Shown here in pieces: positions 41,821-50,673 of a stretch of 64,000 nucleotides of DNA. This DNA comes from Arthrobacter jiangjiafuii (lineage in GTDB: Bacteria > Actinomycetota > Actinomycetes > Actinomycetales > Micrococcaceae). The number at the start of each line of letters is the position of its first letter. The first letter of the stretch is position 1. The translations under genes and the position numbers were made by a program. The DNA lies in NCBI RefSeq assembly GCF_018622995.1, contig NZ_CP076022.1:248001-312000 (forward strand), read 5' to 3'. The notes under the pieces are model-generated. The model was not told where the DNA came from. It did not search any database and saw only the letters and a program-made list of their open reading frames with translations.

Positions 41821-42768
41821 ATGTGCACAGGCATCAGATTCTCGGACGGCAGCGGCAACCTCTATCTCGCACGCAACCTCGACTGGACTTCCGACTTTGG
41901 GGAGCGGGTGGTGGTGACGCCCACCGGATACGCCACAAAATCGCCATTCGGTGCTGTGCCGGAGATCCGGCATGCGGTGATCGGCATGGGCATTGTGCAG
42001 GAAGACACGCCGCTGTACTTCGACTGCGGCAACGACGCCGGCCTGGCCGTCGCCGGCCTGAACTTCCCGGGGTACGCGGAGTACGCGCCGGAGGCGGTGG
42101 AGGGCGCGACAAACGTCGCCGCGTTCGAGTTCCCGCTCTGGGTGGCCTCCCAGTTCTCCAGTGTTGACGAGGTCGAGGCAGCGCTCGCCGATGTTGTCAT
42201 TGTCGACAGGCCGATCAACGAAAAGTACGCGAGCTCGCTGCTGCACTGGATCATCGGCGACGCCAACCGAGCCATCGTGGTGGAGTACACGAGTACCGGC
42301 ATGCACGTCTTCGATGACGACGTCGATGTGCTCGCGAACCAGCCCGGCTTCGGCTGGCACCACGAAAACCTGCGCAACTACCTCAATACCGCGCCCGACT
42401 TTCCGGAGAAAGTCGTGCTGAACCGGGCGGATCTGGTTCCGTTCGGCTCGGGCTCCCTGATGCGGGGGATCCCCGGCGACTACTACTCGCCGTCCCGGTT
42501 CGTGCGGGCGGCCTACGTCCACGCGCACTATCCGGACAAGACCACCGAGGAAGAGAACGTCAGCCGCGCGTTCCACACCCTGCAGCAGGTCGCCATGGTG
42601 GACGGCAGTGCGGCCATGGGTTCGGGCGAGTTCGAGAAGACCACCTACACCGGGCTCTTCTCCTCCCGGACGATGACCTACTACTGGAACACCTACGACG
42701 ACCCGGCGGTCCACAGCGTGGCGATGGCCGACCACGCGGACGGAACGAAACTGGTGGTCGTCGACTAG
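41821..42768 (+). CDS. Linear amide C-N hydrolase (choloylglycine/penicillin-V acylase family)
   Basis: The 315-residue Ntn-hydrolase has the catalytic Cys2 exposed after Met removal (MCTGIRFSD), RNLDWTSDFGERVVV near 19-33 with the conserved Arg/Asp, NDAGLAVAGLNFPG near 67-80 and HVHAHYPDK-like region near 235. It cleaves a linear amide bond: bile salt, penicillin V or, in environmental bacteria, N-acyl homoserine lactones or fatty amides. AGGGAG precedes the ATG. Stands alone. Confidence 0.88.
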   Translation: MCTGIRFSDGSGNLYLARNLDWTSDFGERVVVTPTGYATKSPFGAVPEIRHAVIGMGIVQEDTPLYFDCGNDAGLAVAGLNFPGYAEYAPEAVEGATNVAAFEFPLWVASQFSSVDEVEAALADVVIVDRPINEKYASSLLHWIIGDANRAIVVEYTSTGMHVFDDDVDVLANQPGFGWHHENLRNYLNTAPDFPEKVVLNRADLVPFGSGSLMRGIPGDYYSPSRFVRAAYVHAHYPDKTTEEENVSRAFHTLQQVAMVDGSAAMGSGEFEKTTYTGLFSSRTMTYYWNTYDDPAVHSVAMADHADGTKLVVVD

Positions 42769-42790
42769 CTCGTCAGCGCAGGAGGGACTG

Positions 42791-43396
42791 CTATTTCCGG
42801 CCGAAAACGGCCACGAGGAAATCGGCATCCGGTGCAAACGGACGCAGGTCCCAGGTGGAGAACTTCTGCTGGCATTCCAATCCGGCAACCGCTGCGTCTT
42901 CGAGGAACTGCCCGAAGTCGTACCCGCGGCCGGCACCGAACCCGGTGACCAGGCGTCCGCCGTCGGCCAGGTGGTCCTTCATCCGGGACAGGACCTCCTG
43001 CTGGGTGCCCGGCGCCACGAACGTCAGGACGTTTCCGGCGCACACGATCGCGTCGAACGGCTCGGCGATGCCGGCCGCTGGCAGATCCAGTTCGGCCAGG
43101 TCGCCTACCAGCCAGGGGATATCGGGAAAGTCCTGCCGGGCGGCTTCAATGAGTTCCGGGTCAACATCGACGCCGACGACGTCGTGACCGCGGGCTGCCA
43201 GCTCGCCGCCCACCCGGCCGGGGCCGCAGCCGGCGTCGAGGATCCGCGCGCCGCGCGGCACCAGCGCGTCGATCAGCCGGGCCTCGCCGTGCAGGTCCGC
43301 GCCCTGCTCGCGCATCTGCGCGAACCGGGCGATGTACCAGGCCGAATGGCCCGGTGATGAACGTTTCTTGGTCTCCCAGAGGGTTTCTTTGCGCAC
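42791..43396 (-). CDS. SAM-dependent methyltransferase
   Basis: The 201-residue class I methyltransferase has motif I ILDAGCGPGRVGGELA at 52-67, GVDVDPELIEAA near 74-85 (motif II acidic), and motif IV-like FDAIVCAGNVLTF near 113-125. The substrate is unknown; the short length suits a small-molecule or ubiquinone-type methylase. GTG start at 43396. Convergent with the C-N hydrolase. Confidence 0.87.
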   Translation of the reverse strand: MRKETLWETKKRSSPGHSAWYIARFAQMREQGADLHGEARLIDALVPRGARILDAGCGPGRVGGELAARGHDVVGVDVDPELIEAARQDFPDIPWLVGDLAELDLPAAGIAEPFDAIVCAGNVLTFVAPGTQQEVLSRMKDHLADGGRLVTGFGAGRGYDFGQFLEDAAVAGLECQQKFSTWDLRPFAPDADFLVAVFGRK

Positions 43397-43571
43397 GCTT
43401 CCAGCCTACGCGGCAGGTGATCGGGACGCCGACCCAGCTCCTGCTCCGCCGAGCCGGAGGGACGCCGCCCGACGACTTTGGCGCTTCCGCGGGCCGGGGC
43501 GCCGTCGACCCTGACGGGCCGGCAGACGCCGGGGCTACGATGCTCACGAGCGGCGGTGAAAGGGAACACAA

Positions 43572-44039
43572 ATGACCAAAGACAGTTCATTCACGATTGT
43601 GGTCGGCTTAGACGGCTCCAAAGACTCCCAGGCCGCGCTGGACTGGGCGGTGGATGAGGCCCGGCAGCGCGGCGGCCAGCTCCACCTGATCACCGCCTGG
43701 ACCAAGCAGCCCATGGCCTGGTATCCGGCGGTGCTGGAAACGGCGGCCGGCGGCATAGCCGTGGTTGACTCTCCGGAGGAAGACGCCGCGACCGTCCAGG
43801 CGAAGGCGCTGAAGTCCGTGGCGGACACGGGGGTGAGCGCCACCGGGCAGGTCATCCACACGCATTCGGCGGCGTCGGCGATCCTGCAGGCCGCCCAGGA
43901 GGCGGATCTTGTGGTCATCGGCTCCCGGGGCCACGGCGGATTCCCCGGCCTGCGCGTCGGCTCGGTGACAACGCACGTCGTCAACCATGCCCCGGGAGCG
44001 GTCCTGGTCGTGCGGCCAAAGCCCGCCGCGGCACAGTGA
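43572..44039 (+). CDS. Universal stress protein (UspA family)
   Basis: The 155-residue Usp has VVGLDGSKDSQAALDWAVDEA at 10-30 and the ATP-binding motif GSRGHGGFPGLRVGSVTTHVVNHA near 117-140 (G-2x-G-9x-G-S type). It probably binds ATP under stress or hypoxia. GAAAGGGAAC stands before the ATG. The DUF2252 gene starts 11 bases after its stop, forming an operon. Confidence 0.93.
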   Translation: MTKDSSFTIVVGLDGSKDSQAALDWAVDEARQRGGQLHLITAWTKQPMAWYPAVLETAAGGIAVVDSPEEDAATVQAKALKSVADTGVSATGQVIHTHSAASAILQAAQEADLVVIGSRGHGGFPGLRVGSVTTHVVNHAPGAVLVVRPKPAAAQ

Positions 44040-44049
44040 GGCGCTGATC

Positions 44050-45480
44050 ATGGCCGAGACGAAAGTTGAGCACCCCGGCGTGCAGGAACGGGTCGCCGCG
44101 GGCAAGGCGCTGAGGGAAACGACGCCGGTGTCCAGTCACACGGGTTGGCTGCCCGCGCCGGACCGGCCCGATCCGCTCGCCCTGCTGGAGGAACAGAACC
44201 TCACCCGGGACCAGGACCTGGTGCCGGTGCGGCACGGCCGGATGCTGGCCTCCCCCTTCACCTTCTTCCGGGGTGCCGCCAAGGTTATGGCCGCCGACCT
44301 CAAGGACACACCGCGGGCCGGCCTGGGCGTCCAGCTCTGCGGTGATGCCCACCTGTCCAACTTCGGGCTGTTTGCCTCCCCGGAGCGGAACCTGCTGTTC
44401 GGCCTGAACGACTTCGACGAAACCCTTCCGGGGCCGTTTGAATACGACGTCGAGCGGATGGCTGCGAGCTTCACCATCGCGGCGCGGAACAACGAGTTCA
44501 GCAACAAGGAAACGCGCACCGTCACGCTCACGGCGGTTCGGGCCTACCGGGAAGCGATGGCCGGGTTCGCGCAGATGCGGACCCTGGATATTTGGTATGC
44601 CCGGCTGTCCGAGGACCTGCTGCAAACCATGCTGGCGGGCGAGGCGTCCCAAAAGGGCAAGTCCGCCAAGAAGGCCCGGAAGGCGGAAAAAGCGGTGGAA
44701 AAGTCCGCCGCCAAGGCACGTACCCGGGACAGCCTGCAGGCGCTGTCCAAGCTCGCCGAGCATGTGGACGGAAACTACCGGATCGTCAGCCAGCCGCCCA
44801 TCGTGGTTCCGCTTCGGGAGCTGGGAGACGCCTTCGGGATGTCCGCGGACGAGGTCCAGCAATCACTCCATGAGCAGCTCCGGTCCTACCGCGCCACGCT
44901 GCAGGCCGACCGGCGCAGCCTGCTCGAGCGCTACCAAATCATCGACGCCGCACGCAAGGTGGTCGGCGTGGGCAGCGTTGGCACCCGGGCGTTCATCGTG
45001 CTGCTCCAGGGCCGCGACCAGGAGGACCCGCTGTTCCTCCAGATCAAGGAAGCCACCCGGTCAGTGCTCGAAGACCATCTCCCCAGGAGCAGGTACGCCC
45101 AGCCGGGCCAGCGCGTGGTGCAGGGGCAGCGGATGATGCAGGCGGCCAGCGACATCTTCCTGGGCTGGACCAAGGGTGTGCAGGAGAACCGGTATCTGTA
45201 CTGGCGGCAGCTGCGGGACATGAAGGGCTCCGCCGACGTGGAAGCGATGCGCCCGTCCGGCATGGCGTTTTACGCCCAGGCCTGCGGCTGGACCCTGGCC
45301 CGGGCGCATGCCCGCTCGGGAGACCCGATAGCGATCGCCGCCTATCTGGGAAAGAAGGACAAATTCGATCTGTCGATCACCGATTTTTCCGAGCGCTACG
45401 CCGACCAGAACGAACGGGACTACCAGGGTTTTGCCGCTGCGGTCCGCTCGGGCCGCCTGGCGGCAACCGAGGGGGTCTAG
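44050..45480 (+). CDS. DUF2252 family protein
   Basis: The 476-residue DUF2252 protein has SPFTFFRGAAKVMAADL near 68-84, CGDAHLSNFGLFASPE near 96-111 (kinase-like catalytic loop), NDFDETLPGPFEYDVERM near 118-135 (acidic metal site), and a Lys/Ala-rich insertion (KKARKAEKAVEKSAAK near 219-234). The family has a distant protein-kinase-like fold and unknown activity. GAGG precedes the ATG at 44050. It follows the UspA gene in one operon. Its 3' end overlaps the convergent MurJ gene by 4 bases. Confidence 0.9.
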   Translation: MAETKVEHPGVQERVAAGKALRETTPVSSHTGWLPAPDRPDPLALLEEQNLTRDQDLVPVRHGRMLASPFTFFRGAAKVMAADLKDTPRAGLGVQLCGDAHLSNFGLFASPERNLLFGLNDFDETLPGPFEYDVERMAASFTIAARNNEFSNKETRTVTLTAVRAYREAMAGFAQMRTLDIWYARLSEDLLQTMLAGEASQKGKSAKKARKAEKAVEKSAAKARTRDSLQALSKLAEHVDGNYRIVSQPPIVVPLRELGDAFGMSADEVQQSLHEQLRSYRATLQADRRSLLERYQIIDAARKVVGVGSVGTRAFIVLLQGRDQEDPLFLQIKEATRSVLEDHLPRSRYAQPGQRVVQGQRMMQAASDIFLGWTKGVQENRYLYWRQLRDMKGSADVEAMRPSGMAFYAQACGWTLARAHARSGDPIAIAAYLGKKDKFDLSITDFSERYADQNERDYQGFAAAVRSGRLAATEGV

Positions 45481-47171
45481 GATCGCCGGAACCGGGCGCG
45501 CAGTGAGCCGGTCAGCTGGTGGAGTTCGTCGACCCGGAGCAGCCGCAGCATGCCCGCATAGACGGCGGACATGAGCACGCCGCCCACAACCAGCACGACG
45601 ACGGCGTTGAGCTTTGACTGCCACAGGTACCCGCCGTCGTCGTACCCGCCAAACAGCCAGCAGAGCGCCGAACCGGCACCGGCCGCGACCATTCCGGCGA
45701 TGATGAACCGGACGTGGGCGTCAAAGACCTCTCCGGCGCCGTAGGAGCCGATGGTCCGCCGGAGAAAGAGATGGCTGACGACGACGGCCGTCACGTTGCC
45801 GAGGGAATAGGCGACGGCGAGTGTCGGGACGATGAGCCGGGGATCCGACATCCCTGCCACCACGGCCAAGCTCACGCCCACCGCGGACAGGATCAGTTGG
45901 ATCTTCAGTGGTGTCTTTACATCTTCACCGGCGTAGAAGACGCGTCCGAGGAGGAAATTGGCGCTCAGGAACGGGGCCCCCACGGCGAGAATGGCGATGA
46001 TGGTGGCGTTGAGGGCGGCCGCCCCGGCGGATTCGCTGAAGAGCATGCCCAGCGGACCGGCGAAGGCCAGCAGGGCAGCGGCCCCGAACACCGTGGCTAC
46101 ACCGGTCAGGCGCAGGCCCTGGGAGAGAATCGCCCGGACGGTCTGCAGGTCACTGGCGGCATGGGCTGAGGACAGCTGATTGAACATCACGGTGGCCAGG
46201 GACAACGCGATCACGGCGTGCGGCAACTGGTACACCAGGACCGCGACGTTCAGGTTCGTCAGGCCTGCGATCAGTACGGGCGGATCCTGGGCAAGGAGCC
46301 CGTCCCGGGCCTTGGTGGCGAGCGTGGCCACGTAGAGGTTCACGAAGTACAGGCCGTTGCCAACGAGCATGGTGACGATGGTGACGGAGGCCAGTTTGGC
46401 GGTGCGGCCCAGGCCCATCCCGCGGATGCCGAACTTCGGCTTTAAGCCCAGGTTGAGCCGTTTAAGCGGAAGAAACAGGACCAGGGCCTGGATGGCGATG
46501 CCGGCCGTGGTGCCCCCGGCCAGGAGGACCGTCTGCGCCGGCGTCCACGTCTCGGGGCTGTGCCCCTGCGCTTGTTCTGAGCCCATCAGTGTGAGGAAGG
46601 CCAGGAGGGTGCCGATGGACACGATGTTGTTAACCACCGGCGCCCACATATACGGGCCAAAGGAACCGTTGGCGTTCAGGATCTGGCCCACCACCGCGTA
46701 GATCCCGTAGAAGAAGATCTGCGGCAGGCACCAATAGGCGAAGACCGTGGCGAGCGCGAGCTCCGCACCCGCCAACGGGGTCACTACCCGGAGAATGACG
46801 GGGGCGGCGAGTGTCGCCAGCACCGTGAGGACCAGCAACACCGCCGCGGCAAGGGTCAGGAGCCGGCTCACATAGTCGGCCCCACGGTCCGGCCGCCGGC
46901 TGGCCCGAACGATTTGGGGCACCAGAACGGCGTTAAAGACGCCGCCGGCAATCATCAGGTAGATGAAGTTGGGCAGGTCGTTCGCTGCCGTAAACAGATC
47001 CGACATCCTGGCGCTGGTGCCGATGGCAGTGGCGAGCAGTGCCGTCCGGATGAGGCCGAGGAGCCGGGAAACGACGGTCCCGGCCGCCATGACCGCGCCG
47101 GCGCGGGCGGTGGACCCGGCGTCCGGCGCTGACGCCTTCTCCAGGGATGCTGCTGTCTTCATGTCAGCCAT
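45477..47171 (-). CDS. murJ: MurJ-family lipid II flippase
   Basis: The 564-residue protein has about 14 hydrophobic segments in the MOP-exporter pattern; the MurJ hallmarks RLLGLIRTALLATAIGTSARMSDLFTAAN-type start near 36-64, NFIYLMIAGGVFNAVLVPQI near 68-87 and GRVFYAGEDVKTPLKIQL near 412-429 are present. It flips lipid II across the membrane for peptidoglycan synthesis. ATG 47171 is preferred; ATG 47162 is possible. In Actinobacteria the main murJ often lies near the chromosome end beside kinase or trx genes; that context is absent, so this may be a paralogue. Confidence 0.88.
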   Translation of the reverse strand: MADMKTAASLEKASAPDAGSTARAGAVMAAGTVVSRLLGLIRTALLATAIGTSARMSDLFTAANDLPNFIYLMIAGGVFNAVLVPQIVRASRRPDRGADYVSRLLTLAAAVLLVLTVLATLAAPVILRVVTPLAGAELALATVFAYWCLPQIFFYGIYAVVGQILNANGSFGPYMWAPVVNNIVSIGTLLAFLTLMGSEQAQGHSPETWTPAQTVLLAGGTTAGIAIQALVLFLPLKRLNLGLKPKFGIRGMGLGRTAKLASVTIVTMLVGNGLYFVNLYVATLATKARDGLLAQDPPVLIAGLTNLNVAVLVYQLPHAVIALSLATVMFNQLSSAHAASDLQTVRAILSQGLRLTGVATVFGAAALLAFAGPLGMLFSESAGAAALNATIIAILAVGAPFLSANFLLGRVFYAGEDVKTPLKIQLILSAVGVSLAVVAGMSDPRLIVPTLAVAYSLGNVTAVVVSHLFLRRTIGSYGAGEVFDAHVRFIIAGMVAAGAGSALCWLFGGYDDGGYLWQSKLNAVVVLVVGGVLMSAVYAGMLRLLRVDELHQLTGSLRARFRRS

Positions 47172-47259
47172 CGTTCCAGATCGCCGCCCGGTGAGCGCAC
47201 GGGCTCGCTCGAGGGGCCGGTGGAGATCCACGGAGCTTGACCAGCACAGGAGGACCGTG

Positions 47260-47538
47260 ATGACCCGTGATGAGGAAATCGAACAGCGTGCCCGCGCTAT
47301 CGTCATAGCCCGCACCGTCTACAAGGCCGTACTGGTGGTGTGGCTGATTGCTATCTCCGCCATGCTGCTTATTTGGTGGCTGACGACGCCGAACGGCTAT
47401 TTCTGGCCTGTCTGGCCGATCCTGGGGTTGGCTGTGGCCGCTGTTGTGTGGGGCCTGGCGCTATACCGGAAATTCCCCTTCCGGATACAGGATGACAAGG
47501 TCGCCCGGGAGGTTAAGCGTCTCCGTGACGTGGGCTGA
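47260..47538 (+). CDS. Small 2TM membrane protein
   Basis: The 92-residue protein has two hydrophobic segments (VLVVWLIAISAMLLIWWL near 24-41 and FWPVWPILGLAVAAVVWG near 48-65) between charged ends, the 2TM-domain pattern. Function unknown. AGGAGG precedes the ATG by 7 bases. Divergent from MurJ, 88 bases apart; it may share envelope function. Confidence 0.75.
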   Translation: MTRDEEIEQRARAIVIARTVYKAVLVVWLIAISAMLLIWWLTTPNGYFWPVWPILGLAVAAVVWGLALYRKFPFRIQDDKVAREVKRLRDVG

Positions 47539-47548
47539 TGGCGGACGG

Positions 47549-49156
47549 CTACGGCGGGTCCTTAAGGATCCAGGCGTCCGCGTAGAACTGCGGGGATGCC
47601 GAGTGGAGCAGTTCGGCGTAAACGTCAGGCTCCAGTGACTGTGCCGACCGGTCCGGGACCTCCGCGGCGAAGGCCGAGACGCCGAGCCCGGCCTCGTGGT
47701 CCTGGAGGGTCAGGCCGGCGGCCTCCAGGATGGTGGGGTACATGTTCAGCTGGTCTATGTGCGGGCGCAGCATGGTGTTCCCTGTCCCCGGAACCGTCGC
47801 CGGAACCGCTCCCGGAATTGGTGCCGGGGCAGCCCCGGATCCCGCCCCCGGGATCCAGATCCGGTTGAAGATGGTGCGGTTCCCGTTTCCGTCCAGCTGC
47901 TCGTGGAAGGGATCGCCTGCGCTCATCGGCTTGAGGTGGTCGCCCATGATCACCACGGCGGTGTCGTCGAGGTAGCCCTTTTCCTTCATGTGGTTCACAA
48001 ACCCCGCCACCTGGGCCATGGAGCAGGAGAACACGGAGAGGGCTTCGGCCTGGGTGTCCACGGGGCAATAGTCGAAACGGTGCACCGGATCGTGCGTGTC
48101 CAGCGTCAGCATGGTGAGGTTGAACGGCTGGCCGGTCCGCTCGGCCTCCGCATGCAGTTCGTCGATTTCGTCCTTGGCGTGGGCCATCAGGCGTTCGTCG
48201 CTCAGGCCCCAGTCGCTGCGGAAGCTCGTCTCCGGTTCGTTGGCAGCGCGCCAGTCGGAGAGGCCCTTCTGCTCGGAGTAGCCGTGGCTGCTCAGGAAGG
48301 TGTCCTTCCCGGCGAAGGCGCCATTGGCACCGCCCAGGAACACGTTGGTGTAGCCGTGTCCGGCCAGGACGTCGCCCAGGCACACCGACCCTCTCAGGTA
48401 GCCGGCAACATTGCCGCTGAGCCAATCGGTGGCCCCGCTGCCCGTGCTGGAGCCCGCTCCCTTCAGCGGAATGCCGCATTGGGTCGCGACGAAACCGGCC
48501 ATGGTCCAGCCTCCGCCCTCGTACTGTTGGAAGCCTTCCACGCTCTGCCAGCCTTCTGCGGCCGGGGTGGCTTCGTTCAGGGGAGCGAACGCGTCCTTTT
48601 CGAACAGCTGGACATCGCCGAAGGTCGCTTCGCCGGCCTCCAGATAGATCAGCACCAGGTTCCGCTTGTCCGTGCCGCCGGTGACCGCCGGTTCCACGTA
48701 GTAGTCGCCAAGGTTGTATTTGGACACCGCCGCCCGGAGGTAGTCGGCCATGCCCACAGCGGTGGAGAAGGCAGTTGTACCGCCGGTCACCAGCGCGGCC
48801 ACCAGTGCAGCCGAAACTGCCCGGACCAGCCACTCCGCGCGGTGCGTGCGCAGGCCCTCGCCGTTGTGGCGGCGCCTGCGGCGGCGTAACCGCCACGCGG
48901 CAATCAGTGCGGTGATAAGCAGGGGAGCGACGCCGATTCCCAGGATGCCCATCCAGACGAGGGCTCCGCCCCCGCCGTCGGTTTCCACGGAAACGAGGTT
49001 CAGGAGCATCTGGTTCACCGAGATTTCGCCCCAGTAAAAACGGATCCCGGCGCCGGCGATGAGCAGCACCAGTCCCGCCCAAGTCAGGAGGTAGACCAGG
49101 AGGTGTCCGAGGATGACCCCGATCCGTCGGGTCATCTGAAGACTCCTCCCAGCCAT
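47549..49156 (-). CDS. OpgB/LtaS-like phosphoglycerol transferase (sulfatase fold)
   Basis: The 535-residue protein (from the ATG at 49156, with GAGG upstream) has four hydrophobic segments in the first 150 residues, then a periplasmic sulfatase-fold domain. LIYLEAGEATFGD supplies the first metal ligands, GGWTMAGFVATQCGIPL contains the nucleophile Thr in the OpgB-like context, THDPVHRFDY and VVIMGDHLKPM complete the metal site. OpgB/LtaS enzymes move glycerol phosphate from phosphatidylglycerol to glycans or teichoic acid. A low-complexity PGAGSGAAPAPIPGAVPA insert near 450 is odd. Convergent with the 2TM protein. The acceptor is unknown. Confidence 0.8.
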   Translation of the reverse strand: MAGRSLQMTRRIGVILGHLLVYLLTWAGLVLLIAGAGIRFYWGEISVNQMLLNLVSVETDGGGGALVWMGILGIGVAPLLITALIAAWRLRRRRRRHNGEGLRTHRAEWLVRAVSAALVAALVTGGTTAFSTAVGMADYLRAAVSKYNLGDYYVEPAVTGGTDKRNLVLIYLEAGEATFGDVQLFEKDAFAPLNEATPAAEGWQSVEGFQQYEGGGWTMAGFVATQCGIPLKGAGSSTGSGATDWLSGNVAGYLRGSVCLGDVLAGHGYTNVFLGGANGAFAGKDTFLSSHGYSEQKGLSDWRAANEPETSFRSDWGLSDERLMAHAKDEIDELHAEAERTGQPFNLTMLTLDTHDPVHRFDYCPVDTQAEALSVFSCSMAQVAGFVNHMKEKGYLDDTAVVIMGDHLKPMSAGDPFHEQLDGNGNRTIFNRIWIPGAGSGAAPAPIPGAVPATVPGTGNTMLRPHIDQLNMYPTILEAAGLTLQDHEAGLGVSAFAAEVPDRSAQSLEPDVYAELLHSASPQFYADAWILKDPP

Positions 49157-49316
49157 GGTCATACCTCGCGTTTCCGCCCGCCCTTGTGGCTGAAAAGCCT
49201 AGTGCCGCTTGGCAGTGCGTTCAACAGCCCTCATCCGCCCGGGGCCGTGGCTGCCGCAGAACGTCCCGGCGCGGCACACGGGGAATAGAAAGCAGACTGG
49301 GCAACTTCTACTGCTC

Positions 49317-50348
49317 ATGAAGACAATCGTGTACTCCACAGCCGGTGATTCGTCCGTCCTCAAGCTGGTCGACCGCGAAGCGGCCGCCCCCGGGCCGGGT
49401 GAAGTGCGGGTCCGCATCGTGGCCTCCGGCGTGAACCCGACCGATTGGAAGGCCCGCGCCGCCGGCACCGCGTTCCCCGAGATGGTCCCCAACCAGGATG
49501 GTGCCGGGATTGTCGACGCGGTGGGCGGCGGCGTCACCGAGCCGAAGGTGGGGGACCGGGTGTGGATCTATCTCGCCGCCCACGGCCGCCCCACCGGCAC
49601 CGCCCAGGAGTTCGCCGTGCTGCCCGCAGACCGGGTTGTGCCGCTGCCCGAAGGCATCGGGTTCGACGTCGCTGCCAGCCTCGGTGTTCCCGCGATGACG
49701 GCGCACCGCGCGCTGACCGTCCACGAAAACGGACCGTCCCGGCTGGCTCCCGAAGCCCTCACCGGCCGCGTGGTCCTCGTCCAGGGCGGTGCCGGTGCAG
49801 TGGGCCACGCCGCCATCCAGCTCGCGGTCTGGGCCGGGGCCACCGTGATCGCCACGGTCAGCAGCGACGCCAAGGCGGACCTGGCCCGCGCCGCCGGCGC
49901 CCACCATGTGGTCCGCTATCCCGACAACGCGGAGGCCGACCGGATCCGGGAGATCGCCCCGGACGGCGTCGACCACATTGTGGAGGTCTCCCCGGCGCAG
50001 AACGCGGCCCTCGACGTGGAGGTGATCGCGAACCACGGTTCCATTGCCTATTACGCGAACAACAACGGCGAGGAGTTCAGCGTGCCCATCGTCGCGAGCT
50101 TCGCGAAGAACGTCCGCTGGCAGGGCGTGCTGGTCTACACCGTGGGGTCGGAGGCGCATCACGCAGCAGCGGAGGACATCACGGCCGCACTGCGCGACGG
50201 CGCCCTGCCGGTCGGGGAGTCGGCCGGACTGCCGCTGACCTGGTTCGGGCTCGAGGAGACCGCCGCCGCGCACGACGCCGTCGAAAACGGCACCACCGGT
50301 AAGGTCCTCATCCGGGTGGGGGAAGGAACCGGGGAGGAAACCGCATAG
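49317..50348 (+). CDS. Zinc-free quinone oxidoreductase (MDR family)
   Basis: The 343-residue MDR protein has the N-terminal catalytic fold (SGVNPTDWKARAAG, PNQDGAGIVDAVG, GDRVW) and the NADPH motif VLVQGGAGAVGHAAIQLA near 146-163; the usual zinc-site Cys/His pairs are absent, so it belongs to the quinone-reductase branch. It probably reduces quinones or enones with NADPH. ATG 49317; no clear ribosome site. A bidirectional terminator follows. Confidence 0.9.
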   Translation: MKTIVYSTAGDSSVLKLVDREAAAPGPGEVRVRIVASGVNPTDWKARAAGTAFPEMVPNQDGAGIVDAVGGGVTEPKVGDRVWIYLAAHGRPTGTAQEFAVLPADRVVPLPEGIGFDVAASLGVPAMTAHRALTVHENGPSRLAPEALTGRVVLVQGGAGAVGHAAIQLAVWAGATVIATVSSDAKADLARAAGAHHVVRYPDNAEADRIREIAPDGVDHIVEVSPAQNAALDVEVIANHGSIAYYANNNGEEFSVPIVASFAKNVRWQGVLVYTVGSEAHHAAAEDITAALRDGALPVGESAGLPLTWFGLEETAAAHDAVENGTTGKVLIRVGEGTGEETA

Positions 50349-50360
50349 CCACATGAAAAA

Positions 50361-50389
50361 GCCGGGCCATCGCCTGGGGGTGGCCCGGC
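50361..50389. terminator. Bidirectional terminator between quinone reductase and small protein
   Basis: GCCGGGCCA at 50361-50369 pairs with TGGCCCGGC at 50381-50389. Leftward it is followed by TTTTTC, a classic Rho-independent terminator for the small reverse gene; rightward the tail is weaker (TTCTGTG). Confidence 0.75.
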
Positions 50390-50405
50390 TTCTGTGCTGG
50401 TTTTT

Positions 50406-50537
50406 CTACTTCTGGTCGTCGTCGTCCTTGTTCCCGCTGACGGCGTCCTTTGCCTTTTCTTTTGCCTGATCAACCTTCTCCGGGTTGTCCTTGGCTGCGT
50501 CCTTTGCCTTGTCTGCCATACCGCCTAGATCTGCCAT
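50406..50537 (-). CDS. Small Lys/Asp-rich protein, CsbD/MT0933-like
   Basis: The 43-residue protein MADLGGMADKAKDAAKDNPE continues with a KVDQAKEKAKDAV segment and ends in an acidic run. It resembles CsbD-like stress proteins or the Rv0909/MT0933 antitoxin family. AGGAAGGG lies about 10 bases before the ATG. It ends at a good terminator. No toxin gene is adjacent, so a stress or DNA-binding role is more likely. Confidence 0.65.
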   Translation of the reverse strand: MADLGGMADKAKDAAKDNPEKVDQAKEKAKDAVSGNKDDDDQK

Positions 50538-50673
50538 GGGATTCTGCCCTTCCTGTCTAGGACCCGGCGCGCGCCGTGCAGCGGCCCCGGTCTGATACAC
50601 CCCATCCTGCGCCGCCCCGGGAGCTTGTGACCCGTATGCAGGCTCTTTAAATCCCAATGACGCCGTTTACCCT

